From the NCBI GenBank assembly GCA_951802195.1, contig OX637631.1, positions 62,001 through 126,000 on the forward strand: a stretch of DNA of 64,000 nt, in the 5' to 3' direction. This DNA comes from Tausonia pullulans. Lineage: Eukaryota > Basidiomycota > Tremellomycetes > Cystofilobasidiales > Mrakiaceae. Position 1 is the stretch's first letter. Every line of letters begins with the position of its first letter. Shown one piece after another: positions 1 through 10,988 of the stretch. The notes under the pieces are model-generated. The model had not been told where the DNA came from and made no database searches. It saw only the letters and a list, made by a program, of their open reading frames with translations. A program made the translations under genes and the position numbers.

Positions 1-925
1 AGGTATGTATGGGCCGCGAGTCAGAGCGCATTGAGGCTGACAACTCCATCCCAGGTCAAATCGGTCCTCGCTGAGTTCCTCGTCAACGCCGGTATCAAAC
101 CCCTTTCGATTGCCTCGTACAACCATCTTGGCAACAACGACGGTGCGCCCGCGATGCATCGTCCATTCATATATTGGGCGCCTTCTGACTAGTCTCCTCT
201 CCCTCTGCTTCCAGGCTTCAACCTCTCATCGCAGGCTCAGTTCAAGAGCAAGGAGATCTCCAAGTCGTCGGTCGTCGACGACATGGTTGAGAGCAATCAG
301 CTTCTCTACAAGCGCAAGGAGGAGATGGGCGTTGGCGCCAAGAAGGGCGAGCATCCGGACCACCTCGTCGTCATTAAGCACGTCCCGAGTGTTGGCGACG
401 ACAAACGCGCCCTCGACGAGTACTACTCGGAGCTCAGCATGGGCGGACGTGTGCGTTCCTCATTGCGCAATCATATTTCTGGGCTCTTTCCACGCGCTAA
501 CGTCTGCCTGCCTTTCTGTTCTTCAGAACACCATGAATATCTTTAACATCTGCGAGGACTCGCTCCTTGCCACCCCGCTTATCCTCGATCTCGCCATCCT
601 CGCCGAGCTCCTCACTCGGATCCAGTACCGTATCGACTCGCCCGAGCACACTTCTGATGAGTTCCAGCCGCTCTACAGCGTCCTCTCGCTCCTCAGCTAC
701 ATGGTGCGTCTGTTCCTGCGTCTCACCCGCTTCGGTGCTCTTGCTGATGCTTGCTTCCGCCTTCCCCGTCTTACCCTTCTCCAGCTCAAGGCTCCCCTCG
801 TCAAGCCCGGCACGGCCGTCGTCAACTCGCTCTCGCGCCAGCGCGCAGGTCTTGAGCAGTTCCTCAAGGCTTGCCTCGGTCTCGAGAACAATGGCGACCT
901 CCTCCTGAACACCCGCGTTTGGTAG
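1..925 (+). CDS. INO1: Inositol-3-phosphate synthase, C-terminal part
   Basis: This is the 3' part of the cytosolic enzyme that converts glucose 6-phosphate to inositol 3-phosphate with NAD, the first step of inositol and phosphatidylinositol synthesis. The 5' end lies outside the window. Four exons join in frame: up to 142, 215-450, 527-703 and 785-925 (TAG). Family landmarks are visible: [33 protein letters not shown]-like text (here [20 protein letters not shown]), [25 protein letters not shown] and the C-terminal [22 protein letters not shown]. The C terminus NTRVW matches the usual end of fungal INO1 proteins. The three introns are 72, 76 and 81 bases. No break is seen in the visible part. 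Identity is secure from sequence; the enzyme role is established for the family. Confidence 0.95.
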
Positions 926-1299
926 ATCGCGCTTAACAGACTTGTATCTCCTTCAAAGCGAGGATCCAACTCCTTGCCAACATTTCGTCTTTTTTTTTCT
1001 TTTTTTTTTTCCTCCACCTTCTAATCATTCTTAGTCTGTCCTGCCGCGCCCGGACGTCCTCTCAACGGGGCCTCGTGTGACGTGGCCGACCTCGTGACAT
1101 TCTGTAGTGGCATATCCGCTAATTCAATGTGCGCTTTTCTCGTCTCATTTTCTTCCCTTCGCACTCGTCACTCGGCCTTAAGAAATTTCGTCACTCCGCC
1201 TTGAGAAATTAACTGAGAGTTGGTGACCACAGTTCCAAGGGGGATGTGGCAAGTGCGATCAGGCTCTCGGCCTCAACCGCGTGCCGCTCTCTGTTCGCC
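926..1299. other. Intergenic region, INO1 3' end to the next gene
   Basis: 374 bases without a supported gene. There is a pyrimidine block (T runs around 990-1015) just after the INO1 stop, typical of fungal 3' ends, and a near-repeat of a short TTAAGAAATTTCGTC-type motif around 1178-1210. An antisense open frame overlapping 697-1017 is only a shadow of INO1. Presumably it holds the INO1 terminator and the promoter of the next gene. Confidence 0.5.
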
Positions 1300-4200
1300 A
1301 TGTCGCTCTTTGACCCTCTCTCAGCTCCACGACAGCCCCTGTCCGCCGCCTCCTCTTTTGCCATGCCAACAGCTGGAGCGAACATCGATCTTCCCGCTCG
1401 GGGACCGTTCGAGGAGCTGCCAACCGAACGCGACCAAGTGTTGTCCCACTGCCAAGCATCCTGGAACGTCGTCAACCTTCATTCCTCCTCCAGCTTGCGA
1501 TGCAACAACACCATCCACTCTTATCACTAGCCCACCTACTCTCACACCCTCACTCACCACTGAAACCTGAGGAGAAGCCTCCAGTCGTCCTCGTCCGGGC
1601 ACTGCGTCAGACGATCGCCCAAACAGGCGCGCTCGCATCGCTCGCTCGGAACCGGGACAATCTCGCGCGCGCTCTTAAGGACGACACCGGCGAGGCGGGG
1701 TGGGCAGAAGAATGGCAGAGGGCGATGGATGACCTCGAGCGTGCGTGGGAAGGAAAGGATGAGCGAGAGAGTAACCGTGGGGCCGACGAGGCGCTAGGCA
1801 AGGGAGAGGAACGCCTGTTGTGCGGGCTTGCCGAGGTGCGCGTATCTCTTCTCTTCTTCTCTGATTTGCTCAATCCACCGAGGAGAAGATTGGCTGAGGC
1901 TGAGCCTGCTCACAGGCCATTTTCGCCGACCCTGCCCGGGCTGGCGATCTCTTCGCCTCAACCATCCTCACCCGGCCGCCTTCGTCGGACGACGCCGACG
2001 ACGCTGCTTTCTTCGCTGCCCCGCTTCGCCTGCTCGCCGCCGGCCTCGGACCTCGAGGAGTGCTTCGCTTTGCGGAGAGCTTCTGTGTCTCACTCCTCTC
2101 GTCGTCGAGCGGCAACAGCGAGGCCGACCCGCGGATGGTCGAGGAGACGTTCGTGCGCTTCATGGACGAGCTTGCCGCGCTTGGGCTCGACGTCCCAGCG
2201 GCAAAGGGCAGCGGACACCTGGCGAGCTCTGCTCCTTCGCTCCTGGGCTTTGACAAGGGCGTGGAGTCGGTGCTTCTCGAGGCGCTGGTGACGAAAGTGG
2301 AGGAGGCGTCCGATGCTTGCCTTCCAGCTGCCCAACAGCAACCACAGAGTTGGCTAGGAGGCCGGACCGAACGCGTTGCCCCTGACACGTCCACTTGGCG
2401 GAACACCCTCTCGTCCGCGTTCTGGACGCCTTCATCTTCGTCCTCGATCTCGTCCAATTCGTCTGACGGGTATACCTGGTCTCAGCGACCTTCTCAGCCT
2501 TTATCAAGCAATACTGGTCGCCGCCGGATTTCAGGTCCCCTCGCCACCATCCGCTCACTTCCACCCTCGACGTCAAGCCTCCACACCAAGCTCCCTTCCC
2601 CGCCCTTCGTCCGCCTCGCGACATCCCTTCTCTTTCATCTCTCTCGCCCAGTCTCCTCTGCCAACATCTCCACCCCTTTGTCGATCGCGCTCTCCCAAGC
2701 CCTCCTCACCCGTCACTTCCCTCGCGCCACACACCCTCGTGAGCACCGGCGCGTGGCCTTGCTGTTCGTCGTCAGATGGTACTCCTTTGGGGTGCTCGCT
2801 CGCGTCGTTGGGAGCCCAGAACATCAGGCACGTCTCGCACCAGCAGGGATGGCCTTGGAAGTAACATCGGCGACATCGGCAGAACCACACAGCCCCAGTG
2901 CTTCTTTGCTGTTCCCCCTCTCCAAGGTCGATGGGGAAAAAAAGGTATCTTCCGTACTCTTCAACGATGTATGGATCTCGTCCGATGGACGGACGCGCCT
3001 CGCTGGGCTGCATCAGACCATCCATCGAGCGCTCGTTCAAGCGGCTGGGTTTGGGGGCGCATCCTCAGCGGCAACACCTCTCTCGAAGGAGGAGCAGGAG
3101 ATGAGGAGCGCAGCCGAGAGGGTTGTGCGGTCCTTCGGGGTCAATGCTGGTCTTGCATTGGAGCTTGAGGGCGAGGACGAAGTCGGAGAGCAGATGGCAT
3201 CGTCTACGTTGCAGACGCCAGGATCGCTACAACATGAGGAAGATCGGCACAAGGGGGACACGCTCCGCGTTTTCCAGCTCACCCAGGTCGAGTGGACATC
3301 CCTACTTGCGTCTTTCCGCTCCTTGATGGTCACTTCAGTCGAGACGGAGGCAGACCTGCTGCAAACGTCTCCATCGGCAACGACCTATGATCCGCCACCG
3401 GAGCCTTCTCGATCGCAGCCAACGGCGTTCCATGTAGGCGAGCAGTGGCGAGCTCGGCAGAGGCAGCAGAAGGAGGTCCCAGCGACCTCTAAGAAGCGAA
3501 CAGAAACGGCATCGATGACGGCCGACATCTGTACTGCCGACGAATTCGATACGCTGCTCGCTCAACTTCAAACCCCGGCTGCGAACGCACTGCCAAGAAG
3601 CTCGCGAAGATTGGTATTTGTCGCTTCCACACCGGAGGCTCAATTGGTGTCATTTGATCTGCCAGCGACGGAGCGTGCGCCTGCGGGGGACAACGATTCT
3701 TCAACCGTCTCATCCGGTCTCGGTGCTCCGCAGGCCTCGTGTTCTTCTCTATATCCCTTTGGACGGACTCCGTCGGCGTCAACGCCGTCCTATGGAACTC
3801 AGGCTTGGGCAGGCTCGACAGGCGGCGACTACTTTGGCCTGCCCTCTGATGTCGGTGGCGAAGGGGCATTGGCGTGGGAGGAGATGGACCTTCTGTGAGC
3901 CATTGTAACCAACGTCGAGCTCATCCCCCTCTCTAACTTGGCCTCGTTAATTTGTCAGCTATAAGTCCCTGCTTGCACTTGTCCACGCTGGGCAATTCGT
4001 GAGCGATTCCGTGCCCATGCCGGATCTCCGTGTCATTTTCGAACAGGCGGCCTCATCAGAAGAAGACTCTCTGGATTTTCCCCTCGCTCTCCTCTTCCGG
4101 CAGGCGTCCTCGCTGCTGTCGCACGTCGTCTCTCGCCGGCCGGATCTCGCTACGAACAATTTTACGCCTCTTCTCTCACCCATGGTCTCCTCCCTCGAAC

Positions 4201-5942
4201 GCACCGAGGCGACCGTGATCGGGGAGCGCCAACTTCTCTCCGTTCGTCTTGATGAACTTGCTGCCCTGCGCGAGCGGACTTTACTTCCTCGGGCCCGCAT
4301 GCTCCTCGCAGACATGCTCGATCTGAGGTTGCGTGCCTTCTTTGCCCTCAACGTCATGGCTTCGCGCGGAATGGAGGACCTTCGCGCTCAGCTTAGCCGC
4401 GTCCAGAGGAGCGAGGTTGACCTAGACGCACAGGGTGAGATCGATGCGTGGCTTGTCGAATCAGGCTCAGCGGAAGATCTGGCGGAACACGGCGACCGAC
4501 GACTTATCGCTGGCTGCTACCTCGTCGAGCGGTTCGTCCGAAAGGCGGCGGATTCGAGGGCGTTGCTGCGGAGCGCGCTATTCGCTCGCGAGGCTGCGCT
4601 CATCGATAACTTTCGCAGTAGCCACGATCTCGATGTCTCGGGCAACCGTTTCCTCCTTCCAATTGGAGCCGTCTCCAACGCCCTCCTGGTTGTTGGCGAA
4701 ACCCGTGCTAGATCGCCCGGTTCTTCCCTCGACGCCTTTGCACTACGCGTCCGAGCGCGCCTCACCTCCTTCTTTCTCTCCGAGCTCGCACCCGACCTCG
4801 CATTCCCGCCCACACCAACCTGGTTCGAAGGGAACGCCCATCTTCTCCCATCCACCTCTCCGGAGCTTCACCCTCTTCTTCTCCCTAAAGAATGGCCCGC
4901 TTCACTCCTCCGGACGTTTCTTCTCCACCCGAGCCCGGACGCCAAGCTAGCTGCCCTCTATGAGCTGGAGCGGCTCGTTCTTGCCGCTCTAGCTGCACCC
5001 AATTCAGCAAAGCTCCCGGCAGAAAGCCTTGTGCCCACCGCCACCTCGTCAAAGCTGAAGGGCAAAGGGCGCTCTTCCTCGGTACAGGATGGATCTTCCG
5101 GGTTTGCACGCCCTCGCTTAGCCAGGATGGGCAGCCAATCCATCAACCGCCTCACTCGGGCGATCGAGAGCTACCCAGCGGTCGCATCCCCTAACTTTCC
5201 GGTCTCGTCCTCCTCGACTCTGGGAAGTAGCGCGCCCAGCTCAACATCCTCAGCGCTCCTCATCCCAGACGCCATTCGCTCTCTGGCTTCCTACGTCTGG
5301 AGTGGGGCGTCCCCTTTCACCCCTGTCCCATCGGCACCGGCGTCGGCGAGCGTAGACGGCAATCGTGCGACGTCGTCCATCGGCGAGCCTGCAACAACAG
5401 ACCGTCTGGTGGACGAACTCGGCCGCCTTCTCCGTGCCCATGCGATGCCCACCTCTGGCTCCGCATCTTTACCGGCCGGCGTCCTTGGCTCGGTGGGAAT
5501 AGGCGCCAGTGCGAGCGGCAGCCTCTTCCAGAGCTTGCTGGTGGTCGCGCTCTTCGTTCCGGGAGAAGTTCTCGCTTTCCGGCCAGAGGGCAGTGAGTTC
5601 GACGTGCTGTGCCCCTTGGTCCATTCGACCCGGTCACTGACAGATTTCTGACGCCTCGATGGTCCGTCGTCCGCCCGAGCAGAAGCCTTCTTGGACGTCT
5701 CGCTCGCGGCCCTCACTCTCCGGGCCGACCTCCTCGACATCCTTCTCTCCCGAGCGAAGATTCTCATTTCTCGCGCTAGCCGTGATAGTGAACCAAGCCA
5801 GCATCAGGAGCAGGGCGAAGCCCGCGCTCTTTTAGAGATTTGTATCTCTGCTGGGTCGTCCGATGTACGCAGTGGGGTCGCCGGCGAGCTACTGGCTAGG
5901 CTGGATACAGAGAGCCACCGTGGGAGCGGGCTCTTGGGATGA
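1300..5942 (+). CDS. Large unrecognised protein, about 1450 residues, with a weak RasGAP-like segment
   Basis: Five exons join in frame: 1300-1437, 1494-1835, 1916-3894, 3959-5592 and 5683-5942, giving 1451 codons with stop. The start at 1300 reads MSLFDPLSAPRQP; another in-frame ATG lies at 1246. The intron at 3895-3958 has a GTGAGC donor and an acceptor TTTGTCAG, so the two long frames on either side belong to one gene. The intron at 5593-5682 has a perfect GTGAGT. The N-terminal third is helical, with Ser-rich low-complexity linkers. Near 2740-2820 the text LLFVVRWYSFGVLARVVGSPE resembles the RasGAP pattern in which a hydrophobic helix ends in a P-x-I-V-S-P-E type motif. This is a weak visual match. 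The segment after 4000 is rich in Leu/Arg/Glu helices, and 5040-5480 is Ser/Ala/Pro-rich. I do not recognise the second half. The length is close to animal GAPVD1, but I see no VPS9 motif. Confidence 0.7.
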
Positions 5943-6069
5943 AATATAGTCAAATCTGTCTCATCGGATACATGACTTTTCGCCCAAGATGGGGTATAAT
6001 TTTTTTTTTTTTTGTTCGCGCGCTTCTCCCCACGGCGCTGACTTCGGCCAGCAAATGAGTACATTTTGC

Positions 6070-7899
6070 TTAGAGAAGTAGCCTGAACGGATACCCTACG
6101 ATTTCGAGGGAGAAGAAGAGACAGCATGTCAGCTGCAGAGTTCCGGCGACGACAGTGTAGGTGGGGGACGAACCGCCGTTCTTCATCTTGAAGATGCTCA
6201 TGAGGATGCTGAAGACGATGACAACGACGGAGGTCCAGAGAAAGACGCCGATGCGCTGCCGGGCCGGGTCTCGGATCGAAGGAACGAGCGTGGTGAGCGC
6301 GACGAAGGCGAATGCAAGGGTACCGTCTAAAGAATAGAGAGGGCAATGTCAGTTCTTCCGCTCCCATCATCTCAGGAACTCGAGTAGAATTACAGATGAC
6401 GGCGATGATCTGAGACTCGGCGCCATACTGGTTCGAGAAGCCACCGGCGAGCCACTGAGACCGGCCCTCACGGTCGACGGCCATATACGGGGCGTCCTTG
6501 ATCTTGTTCCTGTTCAGATTTGCCACATTATTCCTTTAGGAGTCGCAAAAAGAAGTCGTAGAGACAGTGCGTAGGCTACTTGACGTACCACATGTAGCCA
6601 GTCGTGAAAGTCAGGACGACGAGAAGAGTGATGAGCATCCAAAGGTGTCTCGATGTGGCGATCTTGCGGTGAGAGTGCCAGGAAGGAGTGAGTGTCAGCA
6701 GCCCTACAGTCAACATGGGTGGAGGGACTGACGGGAAGGATGAGGTGCCTGCCCTTGAAGAGTGCGTAGCCACCGAGAATGACGGCAACCTGACCCGTGA
6801 TGATTTTCCCCCAGGGCAGAGGGCGGTAGATCTTGAATTCGTGCGGGACCCTGGGAAGAAGGAATTCGCGCAGCGACTCGACGGAGAAGCCCCTGGGAGA
6901 GGAAACGGATAGAGGGATGGCCAGGGAACTACGTGAGCGATGAATCAAGGGGTGAACCAATAGGAAAAGGTCGTACATGCGGTTTAGCTCGTATTGCTCC
7001 ATGTCTGTGTTCTCGGGGACAAAGTCGCCAACAGTTGGCGGGAAGTACCAGACGGTAGGTGCCGCAGAGAGACCGAGCTGGTGAGATACCAGAATGCACA
7101 TCGTCAATGTTCGAGCCAAGGATGTCGGACAGGGCTTGCGCGCAGAAACTGAGTACGGACCCTCTTGTAAATGGCCTGGCCGTCCTTGAACTCGAGAGAA
7201 CCGAAGATGTGCTTCGAGCGCTGGTCCTTGGAAAGCCGCGCCCACGAGGTAGCGATAGTCTTGAACGCAGGCTCAAACTCCCTGGAGACATTGAGACGCG
7301 GGTCAAGCAAATGACAGAGAGAAAGAGGGTAATAAACGAGTCAATGTTGGCAATATGAGAGTGGTCCGCTCCATTAGTATTGAGACAGGTCACGTTTCAG
7401 AGCGATCCAACCATCCAGTCCATGCCGATGCCTCGTTCGGCGGCTGAGAGACCGTACGTCGCAGGGCGCCTTCTGCTCAAACGCTTGGTGACTGACACTT
7501 CTTCAAGCAAAACCGTACTAACCTACAAGGAGCGCACTGGAGGAACGGACCATTGCGTGGATGTCAGCCTGCTAGTCCTCAGTCAAACCAGGGGGCGCGC
7601 CGCTTGCCCATCGCAACGTGCTGCCAGCACGGCGTGCTACCTGGGCGTCGAGCACGTCGTCAGGACCTAGAACGGACCTTGAAGCCAGGGTCCAGAGCAG
7701 TAAGGACGACGGTGACACCATAGTCCCTCTCCTTATCGCCTGTGAGATCGTCGAACGAGGCCGAGTCGAGCTTGACGATGTGGTCCGGGGCGGCGGCGGA
7801 CTTGAGCGCGTACCGCTGGGCCTTGTTCGAGAGCGCCGAGGCGGTCGAGGCAAGAGCGAGAACGAGGGTGGCCACGCGGGTGAGCGCAGGAGGGAGCAT
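6070..7899 (-). CDS. OST3: Oligosaccharyltransferase subunit OST3/OST6 (thioredoxin-like, four membrane spans)
   Basis: Subunit of the ER oligosaccharyltransferase; its lumenal thioredoxin-like domain holds nascent chains near the N-glycosylation site. Eight exons on the reverse strand: 7678-7899, 7523-7536, 7161-7281, 6977-7077, 6733-6892, 6589-6662, 6394-6509 and 6070-6326; 355 codons with stop, against 350 residues in yeast Ost3. A signal peptide (MLPPALTRVATLVLALASTASA) leads into the thioredoxin-like domain with TALDPGFK, the redox motif CAPC, then REFEPAFKTIATSW and APTVWYFPPT. Four hydrophobic spans follow (around GQVAVILGGYAL, LWMLITLLVVLTFTTGYM, TLAFAFVALTTLV/GVFLWTSVVVIVFSI, and LQLTCCLFFSLEIVG). 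Oddity: CAPC sits alone on a 14-nt microexon. It is convergent with the previous gene (127-bp gap containing a T14 run). Confidence 0.9.
7523..7536 (-). other. 14-nt microexon carrying the OST3 CxxC redox motif
   Basis: On the reverse strand an acceptor (TTCCTCCAG) is followed by TGC GCT CCT TGT AG and then a donor GTTAGT. Joining the upstream exon (ends ...GFK, phase 0) and the downstream exon (starts G GAG TTT) gives K-CAPC-REFEPAF with no frame problem. OST3/OST6 proteins have a CxxC at exactly this point. Without the microexon the two flanking exons would not stay in frame. Confidence 0.88.
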
Positions 7900-8297
7900 C
7901 GCGTGCGAGCTGGAAGAGGGAAGGAGGGAGAAAGGGCGAGGCTTGCGGGATGGTGAAGGTCGGCGGGTGGAGAGAAGGCGGCGACGACCCCCTCGCTCCC
8001 TCGCGTCGACGGCGATGGCGGCCGTCGCGTGTGCTGCTGCCGTTGACGACGGCCTCCGAACCTCATTCGGTCCAAGTCAAGTCGATGGAATGACAAGAAA
8101 GATATTATTTATAAGATCCGTTCTGCATCTCTCTGTCCTGATTCCTGGTCTTTTTCAAGGAGCTCAAGCCTTTCCCATTGTGTCCTTCTGCATGCTCACG
8201 GACCTCCCCAGGGTGGGACGGCGGCTCAGCGAGTGGGTGACGAACTCATCGGTGTTGCCCTTGCTCACGACCACCACGACCTTCGCCTTGCGCCATC
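7900..8297. promoter_or_regulatory. Divergent promoter between OST3 and the Cys-rich protein gene
   Basis: 398 bases between two start codons pointing away from each other. An AT-rich patch (TTATTTATAAG) near 8104-8115 could be a TATA-like element for the rightward gene. No other site is recognised. Confidence 0.4.
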
Positions 8298-9406
8298 ATG
8301 ATGTACCCTCGCTCGCTTATCCTCCTCATCACCGTCAATCTTGGTCCGTTTCCCGCACGCGTCGGAGCCATCGAGCAATAGACAGTCTTCCGCTCACCTT
8401 CGCCACCGCTCCCTCATCCACCTCCTCCCGTCGCCCAGTCTTCTCGCTCCCTAGTAAGCGGCTCCACCCCGCCGAGACTGCCGCCCTCATGAAGCGCCAG
8501 ATCTCGGCGACGAGCATGCCGGCAGTATGCAACTTTGTCTGCAGCGACTTCAGCAATGCCATCCAGGTAAATTGGTCGGTCTTCCTTACCCGTCTTGCCG
8601 CCTCATACCCGACATCTAGGCACTGAGCCACTTGGGCCGGTCTTGATCAAGGCTGATGCCGACGTCCTTGAATGCTGTGTAGACCTGCACCGACACGGCG
8701 TGCCTCTGCAACAACAAGGTCCTTAACTCCTGTGCGTCGTTGAATGAGCGCGAGAGGTGACCTATGGCGGCTCGCCTCGAAGCCCCCTTCTGACAGCTCC
8801 CTCTTGAGTTACCTGCAGTCCTCACCTGCACTGAGTGCACTATCGCCAACTCGGGACCTTCGAATCTCAACGCGACGATTGCCTCGTCGCAGTTGACTAT
8901 TGACGGTGAGGCGCCCCTCTTCCTCTGGCTTGCTCCCCTGCGAACGGTCACCACTGAAACGCGCGACTCCCCTCTCCGCCTGCGCCGCTGCCCCTCGCTA
9001 TGACGATGACCCGTTACTTCCTTCTCCCGGTCGTGATCCTCCTTCCCGCCGGCCAGCTTACCGCTCAACATGCTCTCTCGGCACGCCCGCCGTCTCCCTG
9101 CCAAACGTCACCGTCACCGCCCCGCCAGCCAACGCGACTTACCCGACAGGATCCAACTCGTCCTCTGTCTTCCACTCCGCTTCAGCATCCGTCACAACCT
9201 CGCGATCCTCCTCCCTCCCGTCTTCCGTGTCGGCGACGGCTGTCGCATCCTCAAACCCTTCGTCTGCTTCGGCAGTGGAGACGGCGTCTGCCCCCGTGGG
9301 CTCTGGGAGCACAACCCCGATAAGCGATGCGGAGATGCGATTTCGGACGTTCAGCTGGGTGACTGCGGTAGTCATCTGTCTTGCGCTCGGGGTCGTCGGG
9401 ATTTGA
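8298..9406 (+). CDS. Small secreted Cys-rich, Ser/Thr-rich protein, probably GPI-anchored
   Basis: Five exons give 220 codons: 8298-8343, 8439-8566, 8683-8731, 8819-8905 and 9057-9406. The start MMYPRSLILLITVNLV is a signal peptide, with KR pairs soon after (LPSKR and MKR), which could be Kex2-type processing sites. A Cys-rich block follows: VCNFVCSDF, TCTDTACLCNNKVLNS, then LTCTECTIANSG and a later STC. The C-terminal half is a Ser/Thr/Ala/Val linker, and the chain ends in a hydrophobic segment (FSWVTAVVICLALGVVGI) with no cytosolic tail, the usual form of a GPI signal. The Cys spacing recalls small fungal wall or CFEM-like proteins but does not match the eight-Cys CFEM pattern clearly. Exon 3's GTGCGT donor was chosen because it keeps the following TCTEC block in frame. 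Function unknown; a surface role is inference. Confidence 0.65.
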
Positions 9407-9779
9407 TGAGGGATAGACAAGAAGGACTCTGGACTGGACAGGACTCTAGATGGAGCTTAGGTGCCATGATGATGGACACTCTTTCTCCCCTCCACTCTCC
9501 CCTATATTCTTATGCTACATATCTCGTGTGCTCCGAAAGCCGTCGTGCAGGCTCATAGTGCTCTGCTGGAACTTGTCGATAGCTCACAAAGACTCACATC
9601 TCCTCACTGACATGGTGGAGGAAGCCTGTCACAAGGATGCGAAGACAAGGAGGTCCAGGCGTGACAAGAGAGCAGGAGAGCGAGTGCGCGGACCGCGGTC
9701 GTCTCCTTTCCCTGACCCGAACACTCACCTGCTCACCTGATCTCCACACGCGTCGTCGACTCTCTCTGCCTTTCTCAGC
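9407..9779. other. Intergenic region before the prefoldin gene
   Basis: 373 bases. Short open frames here are overlapping and have no conserved look, splice sites or start context. Both flanking genes run rightward, so it should hold one terminator and the prefoldin promoter. Nothing else seen. Confidence 0.45.
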
Positions 9780-10772
9780 ATGGCCCAGAACCAGATCTCC
9801 GTTCAGGATCTCGATTTCCAGCAGCTCACCCAGGTCAAGAAGCAGCTCGACGACGTTTGTCCTCTTTTCCTCGTCCTTCCCTCGCGTCGCCTCGACCCGA
9901 CACGTGTTCGCGACCTTCTCGTCCGCCCGCCGTGGCTGAACTTGGGGTGGACCATCATGCGCTGCAGGAGCTCGAGCACCTCACAACCTCGTTCGGCCAG
10001 CTCAAGCAAGCCCAGGCCAAGTTCAAGTCGTGCGTCGACGACACCACCGAGATCGACCCTCGCAACACCAGTTCGTCGTCCTGTTGCCTTCTCCCCCCCC
10101 CCCCCCCCCCCCCACCCCCCCAATCCCAATTCCCTGCCCACCTTTGTCCAACGCGACGAGTCTAACCCAGCTGGTTTCTTCGCAGACCAGCCGATTCTCA
10201 TTCCGCTCACGTCATCGCTCTACGTCCCGGGCAAGCTGACGGATCTTGAGAACGTCGTCGTCGACGTCGGCACGGGATACTACGTCCAAAAGGTCCGTCT
10301 GTCAGGTTGTGTTGCCGCCTGTCTCTCTGTTTTGCTCCCATTCGTGCCCTCGTTAGGGCCGCCACAAGGGAGACCCGTGATCGCACAAGGTTACATCGAG
10401 ATCCTGACTTCGCCTCGCGCAACGTAATCCAGACCCGCAAGGAGGCGTTAAAGCACTACACGGCCAAGACGGCGTTCGTCCGATCCAATCTCGAGACGCT
10501 TCAATCGACGATTGAGAAGAAGCAGGACAACCTGTAGGTGGTGCTCCTCTACCTCGACTCATCGTTTCGTTGCGCGCCAAGCGATGGTGTGGTGGCCAAG
10601 GCGAAGAAACCACGATGACCGTTGCAGGTGGTGATGTGGTAGACTGTCACGTCAAGCTGACCCTTTTTCCATTCATCCCTTCCACACCTTTTCTCTTTAA
10701 AGCGGAATGGTCATTGACATCATGATGCGCAAACAGCAGGAGGGCGGTGCCCAGCAGGCGACGGCCGCTTGA
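9780..10772 (+). CDS. PFD5: Prefoldin subunit 5 (GIM5 type)
   Basis: An alpha-class subunit of the hexameric prefoldin chaperone, which passes unfolded actin and tubulin to the CCT chaperonin in the cytosol. Five exons: 9780-9854, 9968-10070, 10186-10292, 10433-10533 and 10703-10772; 152 codons with stop, normal for the family. The protein starts [25 protein letters not shown], then [19 protein letters not shown] (first coiled-coil helix), [16 protein letters not shown] and [13 protein letters not shown] (the beta hairpins typical of prefoldin alpha subunits), and a C-terminal helix with [16 protein letters not shown]. The last exon gives [15 protein letters not shown] and an Ala-rich tail. 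The second intron contains a long C homopolymer. Identity is secure from the VDVGTGYYV signature and overall layout. Confidence 0.92.
10093..10121 (+). repeat. C21-A-C7 homopolymer inside a prefoldin intron
   Basis: A run of 21 C, one A, then 7 C, in the second intron (10071-10185) of the prefoldin gene. The reverse strand is an uninterrupted G tract. It lies 65 bases upstream of the acceptor, taking the place of a normal polypyrimidine region. Run length may be imprecise because homopolymers are prone to sequencing error and slippage. Confidence 0.9.
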
Positions 10773-10988
10773 GAAGAGTTGGCGCGCCTGTCCCTTATGG
10801 GCGTGCAGCCATGTTTACACGCGTGCCCCTGGGGGAAAGACTCCATGCTGCCCACGAGAAGCACAAAACCTCTCGCGTATGATAATGACGAGACGACCCT
10901 TGGCAACGATCTTTCGTTTTAGACGCTCAAGCGCGTATTTCGTAATAGTCATCCAATGACGGGCAGAGATAGAGGACCTCGCCGAGGT

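Noticed and set aside
3999-5651. A separate 550-codon gene starting at 3999
   Set aside because: A GTGAGC donor at 3895 and an acceptor at 3958 join it in frame to the long frame ending at 3898; no promoter-like gap exists.
6000-6014. T14 run as a functional terminator
   Set aside because: It lies between two converging genes and may help 3' end formation, but a T run alone does not show that in a fungus.
8616-9104. Reverse-strand open frame of 162 codons opposite the Cys-rich gene
   Set aside because: No family resemblance, no splice support, and the other strand has a signal peptide, Cys block and GPI-like tail.
9407-9779. A short gene in the gap before prefoldin
   Set aside because: Open frames of 96-162 codons overlap in several phases with no conserved motif or clean start; more likely chance in GC-rich DNA.
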